DNA of 64,000 bases, from assembly GCA_036386515.1 (NCBI GenBank), contig DASVVO010000086.1, positions 37,906 to 101,905 of the forward strand, read 5' to 3'. The notes under the pieces were generated by a model, which did not search any database, was not told where the DNA came from, and was given only the letters and a program-made list of their open reading frames with translations. Positions 51,054-59,714 of this stretch are shown piece by piece. The position numbers and the translations under genes are program-made. This stretch comes from JAIVJZ01 sp036386515 (GTDB lineage Bacteria; Acidobacteriota; Blastocatellia; Pyrinomonadales; Pyrinomonadaceae). Within the stretch, counting starts at the first letter, position 1; every line of letters starts with the position of its first letter.

Positions 51054-53354
51054 CTACCTGCGCCGCGTTTCGGCGACGTTGACGGCGAGGATGCGGTCGC
51101 CGCGCGTGATGCGGTCAACGACCTCTACGCCTTCGACGACGCGCGCGAAGACGGTATAGCCGCCGTCGAGATGCGGTTGCGGCGAATGCGTGATGAACCA
51201 CTGCGAGCCGCCCGTGTCTTTGCCGGAGAGCGCCATGCCGACCGCGCCGCGCGTGTAGGGCACTTCGTTGATCTCGCAACGAATCTGGTAGCCGGGGCCG
51301 CCGTTGCCGTCGCCGCGCGGGTCGCCGCCCTGGATGACGAAGTTCGGCACGACGCGGTGGAAGGCGATGTTGTTGAAGTAGCCGCGCCGCGCGAGTTGGA
51401 CGAAGTTGTCCACGGTGAGCGGCGCGGCGTCGGGCAGGAGTTCCAACTTGAACGCGCCCTTGTCCGTGTTGACGGTGGCGACGACGCGCGCGCCCCGGCG
51501 CGCGAGCGCGCGACGATAATCGCCGAGCCGGTTGCGCGTGGCGACCGTTTCGATGCGCCCGTCTTCCCCGCCCGCCGCCGCGCCCGCGTCGGCCTCAGGC
51601 TGCGCGGATTGCAGGATGGCGGCGGCGCGGCGGCGGATCAGGTAGTCGGGCGAGTCGAGCGCGGTTCTGATGGCGGCGAGGGCGGACTCGGATTTCTGTT
51701 TGGCGAGCGCGTCGAGGAGGGCGAGCGCGGCATCGTTCATCTCATCGCGCTGGAGCGCGGCGGGAAGGGCGGCGGCGAGCGCGGTGGTCGTCTCCGGGTC
51801 GGGCGCGAGTTCGCCGAGTTGACCGGCGGCCGTGGCGCGCACGATCACGTCCGGGGCGGCGAGTTGCGCGCGCATGACGAGCGCGCCGTCGGGCGGTTTG
51901 AAGGCGGCGATGGCCGTCAGCACGTCGGGCACGGCGAGCGCGGGCGTGGACGGCTCCGCGAGCATCGTGCGCAAGGCCAACTGCGCGTCGGCCTGCACGG
52001 ACACGACGCTGTTGCCCGCCCGCTCGCTCGACACGGCCGCGACTTCGCCGAGACCTTGAGCGACGGCCGCGTAAGTCTGCCACGTGACGCGACTGTCGGG
52101 CGCGCGGAAGGAGAGTTGGTGAAACGGGCGCTCGCGCAAATATTGATTGGGTGCGATGCGCGCGAAAGCGATCTCGGCTTCCGGCGCGCTCCACATTTCG
52201 GCCTCGCGCAGCGCGCGGACGAAGCCGAGCGCGCGTTCATTGCCGCTGCCCGCGAGCACGCGGCTCAGGCTGGTGACGAGTTCCAACAGTTCGTTCAACT
52301 CGGCGGGGCGCGCCGAGGCGTTCGCCGTCCTGGCCGCGCGATAGGCGCTCAAGAGAATCTCGCCGCGTTTGACGAGCGGTTCGGCGGCGCGCACGTCGCG
52401 CAAACCGCCGAGCGAGCGCAACGCGCTGACGCGCACGCGTTCGTCGCGGTCGTTCGCCGTGCGGTCGAGCAGCAGGTCAAACGCGCCTTTATCTTCCGCC
52501 GCGCCGAGCGCGCGGGCGGCGTTGGCGCGCACGACCGCGTCCGTGTCCGAGGCGAGCAACCGGCGCAGTTGCTCGATGCCGTTCTTGGCGCGCAGCCGCG
52601 TGAGCGTGTTGGCGGCGTCGGCGCGCAGCCGCGCATCCGTCGAATCCAGAAAGAGCGCGACGACGCGCCCCGCGCCTTCGGGACGCGCCCGCAACACGGC
52701 CGTCAGTCCGAGCAGCGCGACCTCACGATTGGCCGCCAGCCGCCCGCGCGCTTCGAGTTCGACGAGCAACGCCCGGCCGATCTCTTTGGCGCGCGCCGCG
52801 TCCGCCTGCGACATGGCCGCCGCGATCTTACCGAGAGCTTCCACCGCGCGCGCGCGCACGCCCGCCGTCTCGGCCAGGCTCAAGGCCGTCTTGCGTTCGA
52901 CGATGCCTAACAATCCTTCGACCGCCGCCGCCGATTCCGTCTCGCCGAGAGCGAAGGCCGCGGCCGCGCGCACGCGTGGGTCTCTGTCCGTCTGGAGCAG
53001 CGAGACGAGCGGGGCGACGGCGCGCGCGTCGCCGATGCGTCCCGCGCCGAGCGCGGCGCGGGCGCGCACGCTCGCGTTCGCGTCCGAGAGCAGCGCGCCG
53101 AGGTCTGCCGTGTCGAAACGTCGTTCGTCTTCGGCGCGCACGATGCGCAGCAAAGTCTCCTCGGGGACAACTTGCGCGCGCGGGGCGGCGGCGGCAGGGC
53201 GGCGCGGCGTTGCGCGTCGCGCTTGCGCGGCGACCGGCGCGGCAGGCGCGCAGAGGACACAGAGCATTAACGCCGCCGCGCAGGCGAGCGCGGGAAGGCG
53301 TCCCTTCCCGGCGGCGCGGCGCAACACTTTTTCCGTATGAGCAAAAGATCGCAT
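51054..53354 (-). CDS. Exported HEAT-repeat/cyclophilin-type peptidyl-prolyl isomerase fusion
   Basis: A 766-residue protein. The signal peptide (about 18-44, LPALACAAALMLCVLCAPAAPVAAQA) is followed by HEAT/armadillo-like repeats over about 80-590 (for example DPRVRAAAAFALGETESAAAVEGLL) and a C-terminal cyclophilin domain (about 600-760). The latter shows the NFVQLARRGYFNNIAFHRVVPNFVIQGGDPRGDG core with the catalytic Arg in FHRV, and GSQWFITHSPQPHLDGGYTVFARV. It should speed prolyl isomerisation of envelope proteins, with the HEAT part holding a client or partner. First gene of a three-gene operon. Confidence 0.93.
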   Translation of the reverse strand: MRSFAHTEKVLRRAAGKGRLPALACAAALMLCVLCAPAAPVAAQARRATPRRPAAAAPRAQVVPEETLLRIVRAEDERRFDTADLGALLSDANASVRARAALGAGRIGDARAVAPLVSLLQTDRDPRVRAAAAFALGETESAAAVEGLLGIVERKTALSLAETAGVRARAVEALGKIAAAMSQADAARAKEIGRALLVELEARGRLAANREVALLGLTAVLRARPEGAGRVVALFLDSTDARLRADAANTLTRLRAKNGIEQLRRLLASDTDAVVRANAARALGAAEDKGAFDLLLDRTANDRDERVRVSALRSLGGLRDVRAAEPLVKRGEILLSAYRAARTANASARPAELNELLELVTSLSRVLAGSGNERALGFVRALREAEMWSAPEAEIAFARIAPNQYLRERPFHQLSFRAPDSRVTWQTYAAVAQGLGEVAAVSSERAGNSVVSVQADAQLALRTMLAEPSTPALAVPDVLTAIAAFKPPDGALVMRAQLAAPDVIVRATAAGQLGELAPDPETTTALAAALPAALQRDEMNDAALALLDALAKQKSESALAAIRTALDSPDYLIRRRAAAILQSAQPEADAGAAAGGEDGRIETVATRNRLGDYRRALARRGARVVATVNTDKGAFKLELLPDAAPLTVDNFVQLARRGYFNNIAFHRVVPNFVIQGGDPRGDGNGGPGYQIRCEINEVPYTRGAVGMALSGKDTGGSQWFITHSPQPHLDGGYTVFARVVEGVEVVDRITRGDRILAVNVAETRRR

Positions 53355-53483
53355 GTGTTTTTAAATTAACTTTCGGAAGACCCGACTCCACCCGTCCAGC
53401 TCGCTGGCGAGCGCGGAGAAACCTCATGTATGTATCGGCGAGGCGCGCCGTTCCTGTCAAGTCTGAAGGGAAGGAAAGTAGGG

Positions 53484-53622
53484 ATGAGGGCGGGGCAGAG
53501 GGATGAGGGATGAGGGATGAGGGATGAATCAGGAAACTACTCAACTTAAGCGAGTGCCTTCTTCATTCATCCCTCATCCCTCCGCCCTCATCCCTCATCC
53601 TTCCCCCTCATCCTTCCCCCTT
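53484..53622. repeat. Inverted heptamer array, GATGAGG family
   Basis: GATGAGG heptamers at about 53484-53524, a 45-bp loop, then inverted CATCCCT and CCGCCCT units to about 53622. It lies between divergent genes in a 430-bp gap. The rest of that gap (53355-53483 and 53623-53786) shows no gene; the last part carries the ribosome binding site AGGAGGG of the next gene. Confidence 0.9.
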
Positions 53623-53786
53623 GTTTTCGTCATGTGTCCGAAGTTTACTGCGCGGGGGGCGTCGGTTTGAGTCTGTTTGGAAATTTGGAGTGCGACTTTT
53701 ACGACGTTTTCGTTTCTCGGCCGCTGGCACCGGGTTTGCCATTGAGACGGAGTTGGATAATTCAACTAGCGTAGGAGGGATGCCGG

Positions 53787-54191
53787 ATGAAGAGAAAATA
53801 TTTGTGTGTCGCGCTGCTGGGCGTGTTGCTTCAGTCGTTCGTGGGGCTGCCGGTCGTGGCGGCCGCGAAGGGGCAGGCGGGGAATGAGGCGGAGGTGTTG
53901 GAACAGGTAAAAGTCAAAGTCGCGCGGCTCGGCGTGGGCGAGCGTGCTCGCGTGACCGTCAGGTTCAAAGACGGGACGAAGCTGAAAGGCTACGTCTCAC
54001 AGGTGAAGGACGAAGAGTTTATCGTGCGGGATCGAAAGACCGACGCGCCGAGCGTCGTGCTCTACCGCGATGTCGCGCGCGTCGAGAGCAATCGCGGCCA
54101 CTCGACCGCGAGAAACGTCGCCCTCGGCACGGCGATCGGAGTCGGCTCGGTCTTGACCGTTCTCGCCGTTCTGATCGCATCGCTCGACTAA
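53787..54191 (+). CDS. Small exported or membrane protein of unknown function
   Basis: A 134-residue protein. An N-terminal signal segment (KRKYLCVALLGVLLQSFVG) is followed by a compact beta-rich domain (about 45-105), with ARVTVRFKDGTKLKGYVSQVKDEEFIVRDRKT that looks like an Sm- or SH3-like barrel, and a C-terminal TM helix (about 110-130, ALGTAIGVGSVLTVLAVLIA). This build is frequent in Acidobacteriota, but I know no function. ATG 53787 has AGGAGGG upstream. Convergent with the molybdopterin oxidoreductase gene, with an 18-bp gap. Confidence 0.7.
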   Translation: MKRKYLCVALLGVLLQSFVGLPVVAAAKGQAGNEAEVLEQVKVKVARLGVGERARVTVRFKDGTKLKGYVSQVKDEEFIVRDRKTDAPSVVLYRDVARVESNRGHSTARNVALGTAIGVGSVLTVLAVLIASLD

Positions 54192-54209
54192 ACAGACGCG
54201 CGGCCGCCT

Positions 54210-56306
54210 TTATCCCGCGCTCGCTTCGCCGAGGCGTTCGATTTCGACGAGCGCGTCGTAGAAGGTTGCGCCGCCTCCCATGTCGGTCAGGGTTTGCGAA
54301 GTCAACTGGTTGATGTTCGTGTGACCGGGCGAGAGCTTATTCCACCAGACCGAAGGCGAGACGACGACGCCGGGGCGGGCGCGCGTCGTGACGACCGCCG
54401 TCAGTTCGCACGCGCCGCGCTCGTTCGAGACGCGAACGCGGTCGCCGTCCGCGATGCGGCGCGCGGCGGCGTCCTCCGGGTTGATCTCGACGAAGGGGCG
54501 TTTCTCCTGCCGCAGGTGCTTGGGCAGGTGCGCGAAACTCGAATTGAGAAAAGCGTGCGCCGCCGGGCTGATGAGCGCGAGCGGAAAACGGCGCGCGAGT
54601 TCCGGCGCGCTGGCGTGTGATTCGCGCGGCGGGATGAACTCGGGCACGGCGGGCAGACCTTGAAGTTCGAGCCGCGCATTGAAAAGTTCGCACTTGCCCG
54701 ACGGGGTCGGGAAATTTCCTTCGGCGAAGGGCGCGTAAGTTTCCGGCACGTTCAGACGCATCCAGCCGTGTTCGCGCAAGGCTTCGAGCGTGATGCCCGC
54801 GAGCGCGGGATGATCCAGCTCAATCGCCTGCCGCGCGATCTCTTCATCGGAATCCTTGAAGCACTCTTCCTCGAATCCCAGACGCGCGGCGAGCAGGCGA
54901 AACACCTCCGTGTTCGGCTTCGACTCGTGGAGCGGCGCGATCGATTGTTCGTTGATCGTGAGATAGAGATGGCCGTAAGCCTTGTGCAGGTCGAAGTGTT
55001 CGAGTTGCGTGGTGGCGGGCAGCACGATGTCGGCGTAGTCGCAGGTGTCGGTCATAAACTGCTCGTGGACGACCGTGAACAGGTCGTCGCGCCTTAAGCC
55101 TTCGAGCACCTTCGCCTGTTCCGGCGCGACCGCCGCCGGGTTGGAGTTGTAGACGTAGAGCGCGCGCACGGGCGGGTCGCTGACGCGGGTGAGGGCATCG
55201 CCGAGTTGCGACATGTTGAGCGTGCGCGGCGCGGGCGTAGGGATCAGATCGGGACGTTTGAGAGCGTTGTGGTTGACGGGAAACGCGCTGCTCGTCGAGA
55301 GCAACGCGCCGCCGGCCGCATCGCGCCACGCGCCGGTGACGGCGGGCAGGCAGGCGACGGCGCGCACGGCCATGCCGCCGCCCGCGTGCCGCTGCATGCC
55401 GTAGTTGAGACGGATGACGGCGGGGCGCGTCGTGGCATACTCGCGCGCGAGCCGCACTATAGTATCGGGCGTCAGTCCGCAGATTTCCGCGACGCGCGCG
55501 GGCGGATACTCGCGCGCTCGTTGTTTCAACTCGTCCGCGCCGATGGTGTGCGCGGCGAGGTAGTCTCTATCTTCCAGGCCTTCGGCGAAGATGACGTGCA
55601 TGAGGCCGAGGGCGAGCGCGGCGTCGGTGCCGGGAAGGAGCGCGATGTGCTCGTCGCATTGATCGGCGGTGCGCGTGCGGCGCGGGTCAATGCCGATGAC
55701 GCGCGCGCCCTTGTGTTTCGCTTCGAGAATGAACGGCCAGAGGTGGACGTTGCTCGTGATGGTGTTCGTGCCCCAGAGGATGATGAGGCGGGCGTCGGCG
55801 AAACGTTCGGGGTCGGTGCCGAGGCGTGCGCCGATGGTGGCATCATAACCGGCGGAACCGGCGGAGGCGCAGATCGTGCGGTCGAGCAGGGACGCGCCGA
55901 GGCGGTGGAAGAAACGCCTGTCCATCGACTCGGATTGAACGAAGCCCATCGTGCCGCAATAACTGTAGGGCAGGATCGTCTCCGCGCCTTCCCGCGAGGC
56001 GGCGAGCGCGCCGAAACGCGCGGCGATCTCGTCGAGCGCGTCGTCCCAGCTAATCGGCTCGAAGCCGTTCGCGCCTTTCGCGCCCGCGCGACGACGCAAA
56101 GGCGTCCGGATGCGGTCGGGGCTGTGCGTGCGCTGTTCGTAGTTGGCGACTTTGGTGCAGAGCGTGCCGCGCGTGAAGGGATGCGCGGGATCGCCCGCCA
56201 CGCGCACGGCGCGGCCGTCTTCCACCGTGACGAGCATCGCGCACGTGTCGGGACAATCGTGCGGGCAGGCCGCGCGCACTATCTGGCGTTCCGGTTCGTT
56301 AATCAT
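54210..56306 (-). CDS. Molybdopterin-dependent oxidoreductase with 4Fe-4S cluster
   Basis: A 698-residue enzyme of the DMSO reductase/formate dehydrogenase superfamily. The N-terminal [4Fe-4S] site is CPHDCPDTC plus the later Cys in GTLCTK, matching CX3CX3C-X(n)-C. MGD-binding stretches include LIILWGTNTITSNVHLWP, GARVIGIDPRRTRTADQCDEHI and a C-terminal domain from about 585 with VRVSNERGACELTAVV. No Tat signal is visible, so it is likely cytoplasmic. The substrate is unknown. ATG 56306 is preferred to TTG 56315. Divergent from mrp. Confidence 0.9.
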   Translation of the reverse strand: MINEPERQIVRAACPHDCPDTCAMLVTVEDGRAVRVAGDPAHPFTRGTLCTKVANYEQRTHSPDRIRTPLRRRAGAKGANGFEPISWDDALDEIAARFGALAASREGAETILPYSYCGTMGFVQSESMDRRFFHRLGASLLDRTICASAGSAGYDATIGARLGTDPERFADARLIILWGTNTITSNVHLWPFILEAKHKGARVIGIDPRRTRTADQCDEHIALLPGTDAALALGLMHVIFAEGLEDRDYLAAHTIGADELKQRAREYPPARVAEICGLTPDTIVRLAREYATTRPAVIRLNYGMQRHAGGGMAVRAVACLPAVTGAWRDAAGGALLSTSSAFPVNHNALKRPDLIPTPAPRTLNMSQLGDALTRVSDPPVRALYVYNSNPAAVAPEQAKVLEGLRRDDLFTVVHEQFMTDTCDYADIVLPATTQLEHFDLHKAYGHLYLTINEQSIAPLHESKPNTEVFRLLAARLGFEEECFKDSDEEIARQAIELDHPALAGITLEALREHGWMRLNVPETYAPFAEGNFPTPSGKCELFNARLELQGLPAVPEFIPPRESHASAPELARRFPLALISPAAHAFLNSSFAHLPKHLRQEKRPFVEINPEDAAARRIADGDRVRVSNERGACELTAVVTTRARPGVVVSPSVWWNKLSPGHTNINQLTSQTLTDMGGGATFYDALVEIERLGEASAG

Positions 56307-56315
56307 GCCGTTCAA

Positions 56316-56345
56316 TTGTACGTAGCCGTTGAATACCTTTATACT
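56316..56345 (+). promoter_or_regulatory. Putative mrp promoter giving a nearly leaderless mRNA
   Basis: TTGTAC (56316-56321), 18-bp spacer, TATACT (56340-56345). The first ATG (56353) is seven bases after the -10, where transcription would start, so the mRNA could be leaderless. Confidence 0.5.
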
Positions 56346-56352
56346 TCACCCG

Positions 56353-57447
56353 ATGGCGATTATGGCACAAATATCAGAACAGAGCGTGCTCGACGCGCTC
56401 GGCAAAATTATCGACCCCGATCTGCACAAAGACATCGTGACGCTCGGGTTCATCAAGGATTTACACATTAACGGCGGCGAGGTTTCGTTCCGCATCGTCT
56501 TAACCACCCCGGCCTGCCCGGTGAAGGAAGAGATGCAGACGGCGGCCGAGCAGCGCGTCGGCGCGCTCGCGGGCGTGACGGGCGTGCGGGTCACGATGGA
56601 CGCCGAAGTGCCGAAAGGGCGTGGCATCGGCGAGAAGGTCACCGTGCCGGGCGTGCGCAACATCGTCGCGGTCTCTTCGGGCAAGGGCGGCGTCGGCAAA
56701 TCGACCGTGGCCGTCAACATCGCCGTCGCGCTCGCACGCGACGGCGCGCGCGTCGGCTTGATGGACGCCGACGTGTACGGGCCGAACGCCCCCCTGATGC
56801 TCGGCGTCACCGACGCGAAACCGGAAGTGGCGGGCAACAAGCTCGTGCCCGTCAAAGCGCACGGCCTCTCGATGATGTCCATGGCGATCCTGAAGCCGGG
56901 CGACGAGCCGATGATCTTTCGCGGCCCCATCCTGCACGGCCTCGTCCGGCAGTTTCTCCAGGACGTGCTCTGGGGCGAACTCGACTACCTGATAGTTGAC
57001 ATGCCGCCGGGCACGGGCGACGTGCAACTGAGTTTGGCGCAACTCGTTCCCGTGCAGGGGGCGGTGCTTGTGACGACGCCGCAGGAGGTGGCCGTGGCCG
57101 ACGTGCGGCGCGCGCTCAGGATGTTCGAGACGGTGGCCGTGCCCATCCTCGGCATCGTCGAGAACATGAGCTACTTCGTCGCGCCCGACACGGGCACGCG
57201 CTATAACATTTTCGGCGAGGGCGGCGGCGCGCGGCTGGCCGAAGCCTATGGCGTGCCCTTCCTCGGCGCGGTTCCGATGGGCCTGGATGTGCGCGAGGGC
57301 GGCGATGCGGGCGTGCCCGTCGTGCTGAGCCACCCGGAGTCGCCGCAGGCCGAAGCCTTCCGGCGCGTGGCGGAAGAAGTGGCGCGGCAAGTTTCGATTG
57401 AGGCCATGAAGCCCGAACTCAAAGTGGTGGTGACACAGGCGCAGTAA
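56353..57447 (+). CDS. mrp: Mrp/NBP35-family iron-sulfur carrier ATPase
   Basis: A 364-residue P-loop ATPase that carries or assembles Fe-S clusters. An N-terminal MIP18/DUF59 domain (about 5-80, DALGKIIDPDLHKDIVTLGFIKDL) is followed by the ATPase domain: deviant Walker A SSGKGGVGKST, DADVYGPNAPLMLG, and DMPPGTGDVQLSL. The segment that usually holds the cluster-bridging CxxC reads FVAPDTGTRYNIFGEGGG, so both Cys are absent. ATG 56353 is chosen; a second ATG lies three codons later. It precedes an IscA/ErpA gene, consistent with Fe-S work. Confidence 0.93.
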   Translation: MAIMAQISEQSVLDALGKIIDPDLHKDIVTLGFIKDLHINGGEVSFRIVLTTPACPVKEEMQTAAEQRVGALAGVTGVRVTMDAEVPKGRGIGEKVTVPGVRNIVAVSSGKGGVGKSTVAVNIAVALARDGARVGLMDADVYGPNAPLMLGVTDAKPEVAGNKLVPVKAHGLSMMSMAILKPGDEPMIFRGPILHGLVRQFLQDVLWGELDYLIVDMPPGTGDVQLSLAQLVPVQGAVLVTTPQEVAVADVRRALRMFETVAVPILGIVENMSYFVAPDTGTRYNIFGEGGGARLAEAYGVPFLGAVPMGLDVREGGDAGVPVVLSHPESPQAEAFRRVAEEVARQVSIEAMKPELKVVVTQAQ

Positions 57448-57448
57448 A

Positions 57449-57578
57449 AAACGTCAGTTGTCCATGGTCAGTTGCCGTTTGCCGTTGTTCATTACTTGTG
57501 GCGGGTGGTGAAGACGGGTAATATTGAGCGCGTCGTTGCTCTGAAACAACTGACAACGGGCAACTGACCACTGACATC
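57449..57578. repeat. Inverted heptamer array, GTCAGTT family
   Basis: GTCAGTT, GTCCATG and GCCGTTT heptamers at about 57452-57490, a 55-bp loop, then inverted CAACTGA and CAACGGG units to about 57578. Located between mrp and the IscA/ErpA gene. Confidence 0.85.
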
Positions 57579-57638
57579 TAATTAACGGTTAATAACCACA
57601 TACTGAATCAACAGGACTTAATTTAAGGAGAGAGAAAC

Positions 57639-57995
57639 ATGTCAACAGCAACGATGCCGACCGTGACGGTCAACGTGACGGAGAATGCGGCCACCGAGAT
57701 CAAGAAGTTTATGTCGAGCGAAGAGGGCTTGCCGGAGACCGCGGGCTTGCGCGTGCGCGTGGTGCCGGGCGGTTGCTCCGGTTTTCAGTACAGCCTGAAC
57801 ATCGAAGAGGAGTCGAAGGCGGGCGACCACATCCAGGACGCACACGGCGTGCGCCTCTTCGTGGACATGTTCAGCATGCAGTATTTGAACGGCGTCGAAA
57901 TTGATTACGTCAACGGCGTGATGGGTTCGGGCTTCACGTTCAAGAACCCGAACGCGACCGGCGGCTGCGGCTGCGGTTCTTCGTTCACCGCGTAA
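57639..57995 (+). CDS. Iron-sulfur cluster insertion protein (ErpA/IscA family)
   Basis: A-type Fe-S carrier of 118 residues (HesB family). The three conserved Cys are present: RVVPGGCSGFQYSL and the terminal GCGCGSSF. The fold core VTENAATEIKKFMSSEEG and DYVNGVMGSGFTFKNPN matches ErpA closely. It should accept clusters and pass them to apoproteins. ATG 57639 has AAGGAG upstream (TTTAAGGAGAGAGAAAC). A huge hairpin follows the gene. Confidence 0.95.
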   Translation: MSTATMPTVTVNVTENAATEIKKFMSSEEGLPETAGLRVRVVPGGCSGFQYSLNIEEESKAGDHIQDAHGVRLFVDMFSMQYLNGVEIDYVNGVMGSGFTFKNPNATGGCGCGSSFTA

Positions 57996-58030
57996 TCTAA
58001 GGTTCGAGCGCGCTAAAGCGGCTTCAAGCC

Positions 58031-58111
58031 GCGGCACGCGAACATACGAGCGCGCCTGGCCGCCCTCCTGAATCGGGGGCGGCCAGGCGCGCTCGCACGT
58101 TCGCGTACCGC
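58031..58111. repeat. Long hairpin: 35-bp arms, 11-nt loop
   Basis: Arms 58031-58065 and 58077-58111 are complementary at 32 of 35 positions, and the three mismatches would be G-U pairs in one RNA strand. It lies after the erpA-like gene and upstream of the ferredoxin gene. It lacks a following T-run, so simple termination is uncertain. Confidence 0.85.
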
Positions 58112-58186
58112 GCTTTTCTGTTTTGGTGTAAACTCTCGCCCGCCCGAAGCGATCACCAAAAATTCATATTACTAGGAGCCGAGAAA

Positions 58187-58522
58187 ATGCCCGTAATCCA
58201 AGCCGAGACCGCCACCGGCACGCAAGACATCGACGCCGAGGCGGGGCGCAAACTCGTCCTCGTCCTCGAAGACGCCGGAATCGACATCCTGCACCGCTGC
58301 GGCGGCAACGCCAAATGCACCACCTGCCGCATCGAAGTGCTGGCGGGCGACCCCGGCGAGATCGGCGAACCGGAGCGCGCCCGCCTCGCCATGGAAACCG
58401 GACTCGCCGAAAATGTCCGCCTCTCCTGCCAGATGCGCGTCGCTGACGATCTCAAAGTGCGCGTCCTGCGCCAGGCCAGCGTTGACAACCTCGCGCCGGG
58501 CGGCCGACCCACAGAAGAATAG
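58187..58522 (+). CDS. 2Fe-2S ferredoxin (plant/adrenodoxin-like fold)
   Basis: A 111-residue electron carrier. The cluster ligands are in LHRCGGNAKCTTCRIEVL (CX5CX2C) with the fourth in RLSCQMRVADD. The N-terminal beta hairpin has QAETATGTQDIDAEAGRKLVLVLEDAG. The partner reductase is unknown. ATG 58187 has AGGAG upstream. It follows the hairpin after the erpA-like gene and lies upstream of the PuuD-like gene. Confidence 0.93.
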   Translation: MPVIQAETATGTQDIDAEAGRKLVLVLEDAGIDILHRCGGNAKCTTCRIEVLAGDPGEIGEPERARLAMETGLAENVRLSCQMRVADDLKVRVLRQASVDNLAPGGRPTEE

Positions 58523-58602
58523 AGGTTAGAGGTCAGAGGTTAGAGATCAGTTAAAGAAATTTGTTTTAACTAACCTCTGACCTCTAACCTCTGACCTCTA
58601 AA
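58522..58602. repeat. Inverted heptamer array, GGTTAGA/GGTCAGA family
   Basis: GGTTAGA and GGTCAGA heptamers from about 58525 to 58553, a 19-bp loop, then inverted TAACCTC and TGACCTC units to 58602. It starts at the ferredoxin stop codon. Confidence 0.9.
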
Positions 58603-58698
58603 ATCCATTGCGACGCGCAACGCTTGGTGCTAATCTCTCGCGCGTAACATCCGGCAAGCAAGCCACATCATCACTACAGAGAAAACTTCGGAGGTCAT

Positions 58699-59499
58699 AT
58701 GCTGATCGAGTCATCCGCTCATCTCCCCATCGGTTTCGCGATGCTGCAAGAGATTTTCCACGCCCCCGGAGGGGAGTCGCTCGTCCGCGTGCTGCTGCGC
58801 TGGTCGCACTTCGTCGCCGGCATCACCTGGATCGGGCTGCTGTACTTTTTCAACCTCGTCAACGTTCCCTTCCAGAAGGGACTCGACGCCGACACGAAGA
58901 AGAAGGTGAATCCAGACCTGCTCACGCGCGCCCTCTGGTATTTCCGTTGGGGCGCGCTCGTCACCGTCCTCGTCGGCTTGATGTACTACGCGATGTACAT
59001 CCTCAAGGGCGACGTGGTCAACGCCAACGCTGACGGCGGCAACGCCAACACGTGGGTCATCCTCATCGTCTGGTTGATCATCTCCGTCGCCACCTTCGCC
59101 ATCGAGTTCTTCATCATCACGCGCGTGCCCGCCTTGATCAAGGACGGGAAGGTGCTCGGCGCGGTCGTCGCCGTCCTCGTGATCGTGATGTCGATCATCA
59201 TCGTCTACTATTTGAACTCCGCCCTGAGCGCGCCGGGCGGTGACAGCTACGCCAGCAACAAGACCCACTCGATCGGCATCGGCGGCGCGCTCGGCATCAT
59301 CATGCTCCTCAACGTCTGGGGCATCATCTGGCCTTCGCAGAAGCGCATCATCGCCGGCACGGCCGGGACGGGGCCGGCCGCGCCGCCCGAACTCGCGCGC
59401 CGCGCCTTCCTCGCCTCGCGCATCAACGCCTGGCTCTCGCTGCCCCTCCTTTTCTTCATGGCAACCTCGCACGGCGACTACGTCATCTTCGGCAAGTAG
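58699..59499 (+). CDS. PuuD-like (urate hydroxylase N-terminal) membrane protein, no cytochrome domain
   Basis: A 266-residue membrane protein with about seven to eight TM helices. LRWSHFVAGITWIGLLYFFNLVN and the closing SRINAWLSLPLLFFMATSHGDYV match the membrane domain of the PuuD/DUF989 family of urate hydroxylases. The C-terminal cytochrome c domain of full PuuD proteins is absent and no CxxCH is present, so the enzymatic role is uncertain. ATG 58699 has GGAGG upstream. It is flanked by a ferredoxin and a superoxide dismutase gene. Confidence 0.8.
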   Translation: MLIESSAHLPIGFAMLQEIFHAPGGESLVRVLLRWSHFVAGITWIGLLYFFNLVNVPFQKGLDADTKKKVNPDLLTRALWYFRWGALVTVLVGLMYYAMYILKGDVVNANADGGNANTWVILIVWLIISVATFAIEFFIITRVPALIKDGKVLGAVVAVLVIVMSIIIVYYLNSALSAPGGDSYASNKTHSIGIGGALGIIMLLNVWGIIWPSQKRIIAGTAGTGPAAPPELARRAFLASRINAWLSLPLLFFMATSHGDYVIFGK

Positions 59500-59505
59500 C
59501 TTGAG

Positions 59506-59602
59506 AACCGTGACGGGTGACGGGTGACAGGTGACAAGTTAAAAACCGAGCAGTTTTAACTTGTCACCCGTCACCCGTCACCCGTCACTGTTCACCCGCC
59601 AC
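59506..59602. repeat. Inverted heptamer array, GGTGACG/GGTGACA family
   Basis: GGTGACG and GGTGACA heptamers at about 59509-59538, a 20-bp loop, then inverted CCGTCAC and CACCCGC units to about 59602. Located after the PuuD-like gene. Confidence 0.9.
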
Positions 59603-59714
59603 TGTTTCTTCTCATCCTCTCCACTCAATCGTTACACACCGACGCACCGGCGGGTATAAACTGTCGGGCATAGCATCCCCGCAATCATAGAAAAGGAAGT
59701 AGAGGAGCGAACAG

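Noticed and set aside
49203..52910. A 1235-codon open frame on the plus strand, antisense to the M1-like and HEAT-cyclophilin genes
   Set aside because: The translation is Arg/Ala/Val/Asp-rich without domains. High GC content leaves the antisense frame of real genes free of stops. The minus-strand genes have clear families.
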